In this document: piece by piece, positions 27,156 through 34,787 of the stretch
Layout of the letters: each line of letters begins with the position of its first letter
Position numbering within the stretch: the first letter of the stretch is position 1
NCBI GenBank assembly: GCA_964463135.1
Contig: CAYXBA010000014.1
Coordinates: 1-64,000 of the forward strand
Direction of reading: 5' to 3'
Source: UBA6898 sp964463135
GTDB lineage: Bacteria > Nitrospirota > Thermodesulfovibrionia > Thermodesulfovibrionales > UBA6898
Length of the DNA stretch: 64,000 nucleotides
The notes under the pieces: model-generated
The model's input: the letters and a program-made list of their open reading frames with translations, nothing else
The model's database searches: none
Told to the model about the DNA's origin: nothing
Made by a program: the position numbers and the translations under genes

Positions 27156-27198
27156 ACTTCCTCCTTAAGATTTTTCTTTATGGTTTGGTGAGTTAGAG

Positions 27199-27232
27199 CG
27201 CATATTATAGTATAAATATGCGGATTTTTCTA
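27199..27232 (-). promoter_or_regulatory. Promoter of ilvC, between the gene and the prophage end
   Basis: On the minus strand a perfect TATAAT (27209-27204) has a weak TAGAAA 17 bases upstream (27232-27227). The -10 box sits inside an 8-bp-arm palindrome CGCATATT / AATATGCG (27199-27222). The transcript would have a ~50-base leader. The probable phage end is only 6 bases upstream of the -35 box, so the promoter is just outside the insertion. Confidence 0.45.
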
Positions 27233-27238
27233 TTTCCG

Positions 27239-27285
27239 TGTTAGCAGGCGCGATAATCTGCGGCGCGAAAGTACGATAAGTCGCC
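27239..27285. other. Probable right terminus of the prophage
   Basis: Mu-group elements end in 5'-TG..CA-3'. The first TG after the ilvC promoter is at 27239, followed by a region with repeated CGATAA (27251 and 27274, 23 bases apart) and GGCGCGA repeats, the kind of spaced sites bound by MuA at its ends. If correct the 5-base target duplicate is TTCCG (27234-27238), to be found again at the left end beyond the window. The exact base is inference. Confidence 0.4.
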
Positions 27286-27342
27286 TCTTCAACTCGCTTG
27301 ACTGTATCAAGCCTCGTTTGATGAATATAGCATGACGAGCGC

Positions 27343-28107
27343 TCAAAAGTTCCGAATCAAGACTTCCTTGACGCTTTTCTGCTTATTTCCGCCGCCCATC
27401 GTGTAGTTTGTCGTGACCGCCTCGATCTTGAACCCCTTGTAGATCTCCCGGACCTCCTTGGTGTCGTTCAGGGACATGATGAACTTGCCCTTGATGCCTC
27501 TCAGGATGTCCCCCAGGAGCATGAAGTCTTCCTTGCCGAAGAGCCCCTTCCCATAGTAGTTCTCGAAATCAAAGTAAGGCGGATCCAGATAAAAGAATGT
27601 GGTCGGGCGATCGACCCGGCCTATGAGCTTTGCATAGGGCATGTTCTCGACATAGACCCGTGCAAGGCGCATGTGGGCTGCTGACAGATCCTCCTCGATG
27701 CGCAGGAGGTTAAATCTCGGTGTCCGCGTTGCGCTCAGCCCGAAGGTAGGGTTCACGATCCTGCTCGAAAAGCCCATGCGCAGCAGGTAATAGAACCTCA
27801 CTGCCCGCTGGATATCGGTAAGGGTTTCCGGGTTCTCGGCAATGAAGCGGTCGAACTCGTCCCTCGATACAAGGATCCACCGCAGGTACCTGACAAACTC
27901 GTCCAGGTGGTTCTTGATCACCCGGTACAGCGTGACCAGGTCAGTATTGATGTCGTTGATGATCTCGATCTCTGATTCCTCCTTGCGGAAAAGCAGCCAG
28001 GCCGCTCCGGCAAAGACTTCGACATAGCAGGAATGTTTCGGCATTTTGGGGATGATCTTTGCTGTGAGCTGGGACTTGCCGCCGACCCATGATATGAAGC
28101 TGTTCAT
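27343..28107 (-). CDS. D12-class DNA adenine methyltransferase (Dam-like)
   Basis: 254 residues. Motif I region SWVGGKSQL and EVFAGAAWLLF, catalytic DPPY in FFYLDPPYFDFENYYG, and the C-terminal FIMSLNDTKEVREIY with target-recognition part. Class D12 (M.EcoDam/T4Dam type) enzymes methylate adenine N6. The Gly in FxGxG is FAGAA here. As the last gene of the late operon at the right end of the phage it sits where Mu has mom/com, and may protect phage DNA from restriction. Specificity (for example GATC) cannot be read from sequence. Confidence 0.88.
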   Translation of the reverse strand: MNSFISWVGGKSQLTAKIIPKMPKHSCYVEVFAGAAWLLFRKEESEIEIINDINTDLVTLYRVIKNHLDEFVRYLRWILVSRDEFDRFIAENPETLTDIQRAVRFYYLLRMGFSSRIVNPTFGLSATRTPRFNLLRIEEDLSAAHMRLARVYVENMPYAKLIGRVDRPTTFFYLDPPYFDFENYYGKGLFGKEDFMLLGDILRGIKGKFIMSLNDTKEVREIYKGFKIEAVTTNYTMGGGNKQKSVKEVLIRNF

Positions 28108-28259
28108 TATAATAGACCGCCTTTCTGTGGGCCTGCTATAATCCCCCTGTCCGCGACGGACGTCCGGATGTCAGGGAGTAGCAGGGTAAAACTTGCGGTC
28201 CATGTTAGCGCATGGATTGGTTGCCCCGGTTGACGCCGGGACGCCTGCTCCCTACTCGT
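28108..28259 (-). other. Gap between hub and methylase genes with hairpins
   Basis: 152 bases without a gene. On the minus strand a hairpin CCCGG / CCGGG lies ~20 bases after the hub stop, and related blocks GTAGGGAGCAGG and its near-complement CCTGCTACTCCC flank the region. TATTATAAT stands directly at the methylase ATG. A separately regulated promoter for the methylase is possible; not demonstrated. Confidence 0.3.
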
Positions 28260-30548
28260 TTAATACCACTCCAGTCCCTCACACTCAGCCTGGAACTCGT
28301 CGGCATTGATGAACCTCTCGATAAAGACCTTAAGCCCGTTGTACAGCGGGTTACTGATATCTATTGTGCTCCCGGCAACCGCATCAAAATGCGCCCAGTC
28401 TATCGGGAATTTGACCCTTCTTAGCGGCTTTTTCTGTTGCAAGAGCATATGGGCCAGAACATGGTCGGCCATAGCCTGTAGCCGCACGTATAAGAAATCC
28501 ACCTTCAGCGGGTAGGAGCCATATTTGGCAATTGACGTTGCGTCAGACGCGGTAGATGTCAGCAGCCACTCACTCTCGGATTTCAGTCGGGAGTAATCTT
28601 TTTTCAGGCGAGCAGTCAGACTGTTTGCAATGTCAGACAGTGAGGTTTTACTGAATACAAATTGAGCGTTCGTCTTGGCAAGATCAGAGCTCAAGATCGT
28701 CTTGGCGGCGGCAGGCGCAGAGGCAGGCAGATAGTCCAGATACCATGAGCCTGACTGCTCCCGGAGGATGCTCCGGCATTCCTTTGCCAGCCCCATCAGC
28801 ATCACGCTCGGCTTAATTTTGTCCAGTATTGCAAACCCGAATTTATAGCCGCCTGAGATGGCTGAGGCATACGAGGTACCTGCCGCTGAAAATGACGCAG
28901 AATTGAGATCGCCCGCTACATACGACAACTTTGCTATCATCAGATACTTGAACACATGATCTGGACGCTCAATCAATGCGTTCGCGGTTCCTGTGTATGT
29001 GCCGCCTGCGGTGTCCTTAGCCCCGTTTACGGAGATATGGAACCTGTCCACCGATGCGGTATTGACATACCCACCGGTCAGGGCAACTCCAGTCGCTGCC
29101 GAGGCCCCTGTAGCCGATTCAGCGACCTCATACCATATCTCGTAAACATTTGAAGAGGCGACATCTCCGCTGAATGTTGCGTCTAAATCTACGTATGCAT
29201 TATAGATCGTTGTGCCAGTGCTGAATTTCTGCGTCACGACAGCTCCTGACGTATCAAGCGTTATCGGACCATAGCCGCTGATACCGTTTAGCCTTACGGT
29301 CCCATTGCCTGACTTAGAGCTCGAATGTCTGACGCAAACATACGCCGAGAGTAACGACCCGCCACCCCATGCCGGAAAATTCACTTGTGCTGAGGCATTA
29401 GAACCCACCTGCTCCGCACCTGAGCATGACTTATAGCATTTTGTCGTGTCGGACTGATCATAAAGATTAGCCGCTGTGTTGGTCCAGGCCGAACCGCCGT
29501 AATAGGCCAGACTGCCCGATGTCCCATTGCACCTTATCGTGGTGCCTGCGGAGGCATGAGAATGGCTACCAGTAGAAATACCCACGCTCAGGGGCGCAAC
29601 CTTGATCTGAGCCGTGGCCCGCAACAGATGCTTGCCGCTGCTGAGCACCTGAGATACGCCGGATGTTACCCGCCAAAACTGTCCGGCTATCTCGGCCAGC
29701 ACATCGCCGAAGGAATGGCACTCGTGCCCGGCGATCAGACTGTCATAATTGGTCTGCTTCAGCCACACGGTTGCGCCTGCCTGATGGTATGTCTTTGTCG
29801 TGCTGTTTGCCCCACGGGTGACCGTTCCCCCGAGTGTGCGGCTGCTGTAGCCGGTAAAACTGATCTCCTCATTATCGATGATGATAGTGCCGGAGGATGG
29901 AAGGCGGCTGTCTTTGTCCGTCATCGTGATCGTTGCGGTCTGCACGTCCGTTATGTCTGCAACCAGCGTGGTCTTAACGCCCCAGTCCACACGTGGGCAG
30001 GGCACAGAGCCTGCCGCGCCAATAATAATCGGCTCATACATGCCGACATCTTCCCAGGCATTCGGCCAGGTCGTTTTGTCAATGATCAATTGATTCCATT
30101 TCCGCTCTGCCTGGTGCAGGGTTGATGAGACCTTACAGGAGAATTCCATCAGATCTATTGGTCCCGGCTCCTCTAACGCACCCTTGGCCATAATTACCGG
30201 CGTTGTCATCGTTCCGGCGTCATCAATCAGGGTCCTCTTGAGCACAATTGCCGCACCCTCAATCGGATATGTCTCTGACACTTCCACGATCCGGGGATAT
30301 GTTTTCCATGCCTCGTTGAGAAAATGGATGGTGATGTCTAAATTATTAAAGGTGGAGTCATTGCGCCGGATCTCTTCGCCGAGGCCTTCGATGCGGTCAA
30401 TGTAATGCTCATAGAACTGCCCAGAGATCGGACCGGGCAGTTCCCTATCCGAAAGGTACAGGGTCGGGCCGCTGTTCAGCAGGGTTATTTCGGCGAGGAA
30501 TGCGGGCTGCAGCCGGTCGCGGTCGAGGAGTTGGGCATCAGTGGTCAA
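28260..30548 (-). CDS. Phage tail hub/receptor-region protein
   Basis: 762 residues, last of the tail genes and overlapping the gene upstream (ATGA). N-terminal part (~1-290) resembles the hub of Mu-like siphophages (LYLSDRELPGPISGQFYEHYI, KTTWPNAWEDVGMY, GTIIIDNEEISFTGYSSRTLGG). The middle (~330-520) is Gly/Ser/Thr-rich with beta repeats, as in carbohydrate-binding or jelly-roll insertions; the C-terminus is again structural. No enzymatic motif recognised. No separate tail-fibre genes follow, so host recognition may reside in this protein. Confidence 0.65.
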   Translation of the reverse strand: MTTDAQLLDRDRLQPAFLAEITLLNSGPTLYLSDRELPGPISGQFYEHYIDRIEGLGEEIRRNDSTFNNLDITIHFLNEAWKTYPRIVEVSETYPIEGAAIVLKRTLIDDAGTMTTPVIMAKGALEEPGPIDLMEFSCKVSSTLHQAERKWNQLIIDKTTWPNAWEDVGMYEPIIIGAAGSVPCPRVDWGVKTTLVADITDVQTATITMTDKDSRLPSSGTIIIDNEEISFTGYSSRTLGGTVTRGANSTTKTYHQAGATVWLKQTNYDSLIAGHECHSFGDVLAEIAGQFWRVTSGVSQVLSSGKHLLRATAQIKVAPLSVGISTGSHSHASAGTTIRCNGTSGSLAYYGGSAWTNTAANLYDQSDTTKCYKSCSGAEQVGSNASAQVNFPAWGGGSLLSAYVCVRHSSSKSGNGTVRLNGISGYGPITLDTSGAVVTQKFSTGTTIYNAYVDLDATFSGDVASSNVYEIWYEVAESATGASAATGVALTGGYVNTASVDRFHISVNGAKDTAGGTYTGTANALIERPDHVFKYLMIAKLSYVAGDLNSASFSAAGTSYASAISGGYKFGFAILDKIKPSVMLMGLAKECRSILREQSGSWYLDYLPASAPAAAKTILSSDLAKTNAQFVFSKTSLSDIANSLTARLKKDYSRLKSESEWLLTSTASDATSIAKYGSYPLKVDFLYVRLQAMADHVLAHMLLQQKKPLRRVKFPIDWAHFDAVAGSTIDISNPLYNGLKVFIERFINADEFQAECEGLEWY

Positions 30549-31279
30549 GCGAGTATTTCCTCGAAGTCAAGGACGAAGGGATACTTCTGAAAGGCAATCT
30601 CCTTGATATCGATAGGCTTGCGCAGGTAACCATAGATCCACGCACCCAGGTGATCTTCCAGCCAGAATGGTTTTGACCCGGCCCAAGCCTCATACAGTGC
30701 AAGGATGTTGGCTAACTGCGTATCGTTACTGGCCCTTGTCATAGGATACACACGCTGCCGGCGCGGACTGCCATGCACGCAGAAGCGGGGACTGCCGCCT
30801 GCTGTCATGCGCGTTTCGACATTCAGGATAGGCTCAAGCGGCCCGGTCGGGCGCGCGGGGGCCTTCTCCCAAGTATAGGTTGAGCCCAGGAACAGCTCGG
30901 CAAAATAGGGGATCGATGCCGGGCTCGTGATGATGAACTTCCAGTAACGCTTTGTGAGGCTCGCCCACGTTTTATTGATATCGCCTGCTGCTCCTATCCA
31001 CTGCGCAATAGCAGCGGTATAGGTGACATCATCATCGGACCACTTGATATCCAGCGTCATGCCTGCAAAATTATGCCCTGAAGGGACCAGCAGGCGGTCA
31101 ATCGGCAGCGGAGATGCCCCCTGGTCGATCTTCACTTCCAGGGTTTCAGCAGCAGTCAGCATAAACATCTTGCGTATGCTGCGATCGGACAGGCGGTACA
31201 CCGGATAACTGCTGTTCGCAGTGCCTGCGCTCAGCGTCACTGTCGAGGTTTCGAGTATGTTTCTGTAACAGCTTTTCAT
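30545..31279 (-). CDS. Distal tail protein
   Basis: 244 residues directly downstream of the tape measure, with ATGA overlaps on both sides. Beta-rich, beginning SCYRNILETSTVTLSAGTAN and with WKFIITSPASIPYFAELFLG and SKPFWLEDHLGAWIYGYL. Position between tape measure and hub is that of the distal tail/adaptor protein in siphophages of the B3/D3112 group. Assignment is by position and appearance. Confidence 0.6.
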   Translation of the reverse strand: MKSCYRNILETSTVTLSAGTANSSYPVYRLSDRSIRKMFMLTAAETLEVKIDQGASPLPIDRLLVPSGHNFAGMTLDIKWSDDDVTYTAAIAQWIGAAGDINKTWASLTKRYWKFIITSPASIPYFAELFLGSTYTWEKAPARPTGPLEPILNVETRMTAGGSPRFCVHGSPRRQRVYPMTRASNDTQLANILALYEAWAGSKPFWLEDHLGAWIYGYLRKPIDIKEIAFQKYPFVLDFEEILA

Positions 31280-33843
31280 CTGTTCCTGGCCGCTTCCAGG
31301 GCGGCTGGTATACTGCTGCTGCCGCGCCTGATACGGTCCACGATCTCCGCTTCTGCTTCGCGCCCGATCTGTGCCCCGTTTTTGTTCACGCCCTGCACGA
31401 TAATATCGCCAATAGAGAGCTGGATAATCTGTCCATTTCCAACCCCTGCCCTGTTCTGGTCTGCAGGCGTTATGCGTTCGCCCTTGTGCACCACCGCAAG
31501 CCCGGTTTTCGGCACATAATCAGTGCCTTTGGCATAGGCAGGCCACTGCTGCGCTGAGGCCCAGTCGGCCCATGCCTGCGAGTCAGGGCTGAAGGTCGGC
31601 TCAACGTAACTTGCGCCGGAGTTACTCATAATGTTGCCGCCCGAGCGGTTATCGCTGACCCCGTTGTACATCAGATTCAGCGTATCGAGGATCTGGCCCT
31701 TGAGCTGCTCTATCTTGCTGACGGCCGCCGATGTATCGATACTGAATTCCTTGGTCTGTGTTATAAGGTTGTCAAGGCTTATAACCTCATTTTGGAGATA
31801 CACCACCCACTCATCCACTGCCTGAATGGCGGAGATCTGCTTGTTCGCCATTGCTTCCCATGCGTTACCCGCAGCTTCCTGTTCGGATTTCAGCCGCCCC
31901 AGCTTGCCCAGGAGGCCGCTGTATTCCTCTTCCAAACCTGAGAGATCAGACGCAAAGCCGAGGCTGTTCCGCTGCCCCTTATATTTGTTCATGAAGTCCT
32001 CAATGCCCTTCATGGCTGACTGCACGCCGTCCGCATCATCGCCGAGCCACGCTTTCGAAACAAGGGACTGTAGCGCCTCCCGATCTTTCGCCATCTTTTC
32101 TGCTGGCGACATGCTCTGTGGATGTAGTCCAGAGAGGAAAGCCTTGCCGTGCGTCATCATGTCATCGATGCGCTTCGCCTCGTTGTAGTAAGCTTTGGAA
32201 CGCTCGATAGCGTCGTTGTAAGTATTGACCAGGGCATCGCGGTATTCCGTCGCGCTGTTGATCTTGCTCTCGTATTCTTTCTTCTCCTCTTCAAAGAGCT
32301 CTATGGCAGCGGATTTGACAGTCTCAAAGGCCTTTACTGCTTCGTCTTTCTCCTGCTTCGCATTGAGGAAGCCGATACCCTTGAGTAGCTCTTCTCCGAT
32401 CTGCTTTGTATCCCAACCCTTAGCCTCGAATTCCGTGCGCAGCTTGATGAAGTCATTGGTAAGCTCAACCACCCCTTTCCCAGCTTCGGTCAAGTCCGGA
32501 TTGAGGCCCTCGATCTTGGACTTCCACTCCGTCAGCGCCTTGGTCATTTCTATAGCTGACTTTTTAGACAGCTCAGTTTCTTCCTTATGCTTTTTTATCG
32601 TATTGATCCATTTCCCTGTGGCATCTTGCGCCAATTCTCCGGTTTGAACCATGTCGTGGAATTTTTTGATCTGCTCGTCCAGCGTCGATCCCCCAATGCC
32701 AAGCGATGTATAGAACTGCTTCAAATCAGAACTGAGGCCGGTAGACATCTCCCGTGCGACCTCAATATTCTTGTTCAGCCGCGTCATCTCGGCATCGTGG
32801 TTGGTGATAATTTTGGCTAACTCGATGCCCGCGAGGGCGGCAAGTGCTATGCCAAGAGTCCTGGACTGAGTGACCGTTAATGCCAACGTAATATTGAGAG
32901 AGCGTAGGGCTACCAGGGCCATTGCTATTTGAGAGCTGAAGGCCGATATTCCGACTGCAGCGACGGCAACGGCCAGCGCAGTGAAGTTATCTGAAATATA
33001 CTTCAGCATGTCCCAGGGAAGGGAGAGCAGCGACCGGTGTTCGGCCACAAAGTCCCTGACAGATGCGATCCCTGCAGTCATCTCAATGATCGTCTCCTTC
33101 AGTATGGGGATCAACTCATTGCCGATCGTCAGCTTGAGGCCTGAGACTGCATCGTCCATATCCCTCTGGGCCATGGTGTATTGCTTCACTGCATTCACAT
33201 TGTCTTGAGAAAGGATAATGCCGTATTTTTTGGCGTCGTCTGCTATTTCCTTCCACTGAGATGCGGACATGGTGAGCACAGGCATCAGCTCTACCGCATT
33301 GCCTTTAAAAAATTGCGTAGCGATCGCCATGCGTTCGGTCTCAGAAGAGGCTGACTGTATTTTCAACCTTATCTGCTCAAAGACATCGGAAAAGGTTTTC
33401 AGTGATCCGTCATCGTTCTTGATCAGGATCCCGAATTTCTCAAACACATCAATCATCTCGCCCGAGGCATCGGTAACCATATCCTCGATGCCCTTCAGCC
33501 CGCCCAGTTTTCTCCCTATCGCGGTGACAGAGCCTTCGAGCGCACCGAACGAAACGCCCACCTGATCGAAGACCGCAATATATTCGGATGCAGTCTCTGC
33601 CGACATGCCGGTGATGCTTTGAAGTCTGCCGATCTCCGAAGCCAGTTTCTGCGTGTCCGGGATGGCAGACGCAATAGAACTGGACAGCTTGGCGATTACC
33701 ACTGAACCGATGGCAAGGGGAGCCAAGCTCTTGGCGAGATCAACCACTGAGGATCTCACCTTATCGCAGGCAGAACCAATCTCCTTAAGAGGACCGGTGG
33801 ACCGGGTGGCATCTGTAATTACCTCTATCTTGACGAGTCCCAC
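31276..33843 (-). CDS. Phage tail tape measure protein
   Basis: 855 residues from a GTG at 33843 (GAGG 7 bases before). N-terminal TMP core (residues ~70-240: ITGMSAETASEYIAVFDQVG, then AIATQFFKGNAVELMPVL), hydrophobic stretches at ~285-345, then long coiled coil (~350-740) and a Gly-rich C-terminus. Sets tail length, so at this size a tail of ordinary siphophage length is expected. It follows the frameshifting chaperone pair. Confidence 0.88.
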   Translation of the reverse strand: MGLVKIEVITDATRSTGPLKEIGSACDKVRSSVVDLAKSLAPLAIGSVVIAKLSSSIASAIPDTQKLASEIGRLQSITGMSAETASEYIAVFDQVGVSFGALEGSVTAIGRKLGGLKGIEDMVTDASGEMIDVFEKFGILIKNDDGSLKTFSDVFEQIRLKIQSASSETERMAIATQFFKGNAVELMPVLTMSASQWKEIADDAKKYGIILSQDNVNAVKQYTMAQRDMDDAVSGLKLTIGNELIPILKETIIEMTAGIASVRDFVAEHRSLLSLPWDMLKYISDNFTALAVAVAAVGISAFSSQIAMALVALRSLNITLALTVTQSRTLGIALAALAGIELAKIITNHDAEMTRLNKNIEVAREMSTGLSSDLKQFYTSLGIGGSTLDEQIKKFHDMVQTGELAQDATGKWINTIKKHKEETELSKKSAIEMTKALTEWKSKIEGLNPDLTEAGKGVVELTNDFIKLRTEFEAKGWDTKQIGEELLKGIGFLNAKQEKDEAVKAFETVKSAAIELFEEEKKEYESKINSATEYRDALVNTYNDAIERSKAYYNEAKRIDDMMTHGKAFLSGLHPQSMSPAEKMAKDREALQSLVSKAWLGDDADGVQSAMKGIEDFMNKYKGQRNSLGFASDLSGLEEEYSGLLGKLGRLKSEQEAAGNAWEAMANKQISAIQAVDEWVVYLQNEVISLDNLITQTKEFSIDTSAAVSKIEQLKGQILDTLNLMYNGVSDNRSGGNIMSNSGASYVEPTFSPDSQAWADWASAQQWPAYAKGTDYVPKTGLAVVHKGERITPADQNRAGVGNGQIIQLSIGDIIVQGVNKNGAQIGREAEAEIVDRIRRGSSSIPAALEAARNR

Positions 33844-33846
33844 TAT

Positions 33847-33960
33847 TTACCTCATAATAAGATCATGATCTGGGCAACGATTAAGACCATGCTTATCCTC
33901 TCGATAATTGCTTACTTTGGTGCGCCTGTTCTTTATATTGTATTTACCCTGTTTGCTCAT
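33847..33960 (-). CDS. 37-residue basic peptide between tail chaperone and tape measure
   Basis: ATG at 33960, three bases after the stop of the chaperone extension, with GGGG ~9 bases before; stop three bases before the tape-measure GTG. Basic and polar (MSKQGKYNIKNRRTKVSN..). Many siphophages have a tiny gene here, but the sequence resembles none that I recognise. The complementary strand encodes a hydrophobic 33-residue peptide (33865-33966), so this call is weak. Confidence 0.35.
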   Translation of the reverse strand: MSKQGKYNIKNRRTKVSNYREDKHGLNRCPDHDLIMR

Positions 33961-33962
33961 CT

Positions 33963-34217
33963 TTAGGTCCCCGGTTCCTTCAGCGCCTTAAATTCCTCTT
34001 CGAGAAACGCCAGCCGTTCTATATCCGCCAACGTTGCATCGTGCATTTTCAGTATTGTTCCCGGATCAACGATATTTTGGAGGCTGAGCAGCAGCGAGCG
34101 GATCCTGAGAATCCTTGTGCCCGCATCATCCAGATCAGGGATGATGCACTGTCCATCAATACAGTTAGGCTCGACACCATCAACCTCCAGTATGTTCTTA
34201 CAGTTTTCGCAGCTCAC
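33963..34217 (-). CDS. C-terminal part of tail assembly chaperone reached by -1 frameshift
   Basis: 84 residues if read from the GTG at 34217, but the frame is open without a stop up to the slippery site at 34259-34265, so a -1 shift during translation of the upstream gene would make a 225-residue fusion ending here. The part contains four Cys (CENCKN .. NCIDGQC) that could bind a metal, then a helical tail (ILRIRSLLLSLQNIVDPG). In long-tailed phages the fused chaperone keeps the tape measure soluble. Independent translation from 34217 lacks a ribosome site. Confidence 0.65.
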   Translation of the reverse strand: MSCENCKNILEVDGVEPNCIDGQCIIPDLDDAGTRILRIRSLLLSLQNIVDPGTILKMHDATLADIERLAFLEEEFKALKEPGT

Positions 34218-34265
34218 ATCAGGGAAGTCCGCCTTCGCCCGGATATGAGCTATCAGCCGTTTTTT
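34212..34265 (-). promoter_or_regulatory. Programmed -1 ribosomal frameshift site of the tail chaperone
   Basis: The heptamer A AAA AAC (34265-34259 on the minus strand) is in phase (ACA AAA AAC), two codons before the zero-frame stop. After an 8-base spacer a 9-bp stem GCTCATATC / GATGTGAGC (34250-34242 with 34220-34212, one G-U pair) follows, with an inner GAAG/CTTC. The downstream -1 frame continues for 98 codons. This is the classical X XXY YYZ plus stem-loop arrangement of G/GT-type tail genes. Confidence 0.8.
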
Positions 34266-34639
34266 GTGTCCTCATCCTCCTGGAGAAAACCTGCCTCATT
34301 CATAGCGTGTTCGTTGACGAACTTGGAAAATGTGATGCTCTTTTTCATCAGCATGCTCACGTTCTCAGGAGTGAACGGCAGAGGTTGCTCTTGCTCGCCG
34401 AAAAGAAGACCCGGATGATCGTGGTCATCGATCTTTCTCCAGCCTAACACCGCTGCCTTGCAGAGCCGTGCATCGGCAAAATCTGAAATATCGACTCCCG
34501 TCAGACGGGCAGACTTCGTTGCCTTATTCATGATGTCCCGCAGCTCTTCCTTGCCGATCAGCTTGATCAGCACCTCTGTATCCGCATCATACTGGATCCA
34601 CTTTTTTCTCTCACCTTCAAAAATTGCAACTTTTGCCAT
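34253..34639 (-). CDS. Tail assembly chaperone, zero-frame form
   Basis: 128 residues from the ATG at 34639 (AAGGAG 7-8 bases before). Helical, starting MAKVAIFEGERKKWIQYD and ending QEDEDTKNG. Position just after the tail tube and before the tape measure, together with the slippery heptamer at its end, identifies it as the shorter member of the phage G/GT-type chaperone pair. A terminator hairpin lies upstream. Confidence 0.7.
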   Translation of the reverse strand: MAKVAIFEGERKKWIQYDADTEVLIKLIGKEELRDIMNKATKSARLTGVDISDFADARLCKAAVLGWRKIDDHDHPGLLFGEQEQPLPFTPENVSMLMKKSITFSKFVNEHAMNEAGFLQEDEDTKNG

Positions 34640-34698
34640 GGTTAATACTCCTTTCCTCTTTGTTGTGCGCTGCCCTTTCGTCCAGGTCACCCCGGCGA

Positions 34699-34712
34699 CC
34701 CGCCGAGGCGGG
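34699..34712. repeat. Short palindrome of the CGGCGAC-GCC family
   Basis: CCCGCC GA GGCGGG (34699-34712) in the gap between tail tube and chaperone, preceded by CCCCGGCGA. A related copy, CTCGCC AGT GGCGAG with the same CGGCGA lead, lies at 38133-38147. Both are in phage intergenic gaps. Confidence 0.45.
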
Positions 34713-34744
34713 AAAGGTTCGGACTACTCAGGCAGCGCAGGTTT

Positions 34745-34767
34745 ATAAAAAAGACGGAGGCCCTCCG
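34745..34767 (-). terminator. Rho-independent terminator after the tail tube gene
   Basis: On the minus strand CGGAGG G CCTCCG (34767-34755) is followed by TCTTTTTTAT, and an outer AAAAGAC / GTCTTTT pair extends it. It stands between the tail tube and the chaperone genes, so it may reduce the transcript level of the low-copy tail genes that follow. It belongs to the TAGGGGC palindrome family found elsewhere in the phage. Confidence 0.6.
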
Positions 34768-34787
34768 CCCCTACGAATTACGGTCTT

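Noticed and set aside
33865..33966. 33-codon hydrophobic plus-strand peptide opposite the phage operon
   Set aside because: No ribosome site and opposite to the operon direction; kept only as an alternative to the minus-strand mini-gene.
34215..34217. GTG at 34217 as an independent start of the second tail chaperone
   Set aside because: No ribosome site, it lies inside the 3' arm of the frameshift stem, and the frame is open upstream to the slippery heptamer.
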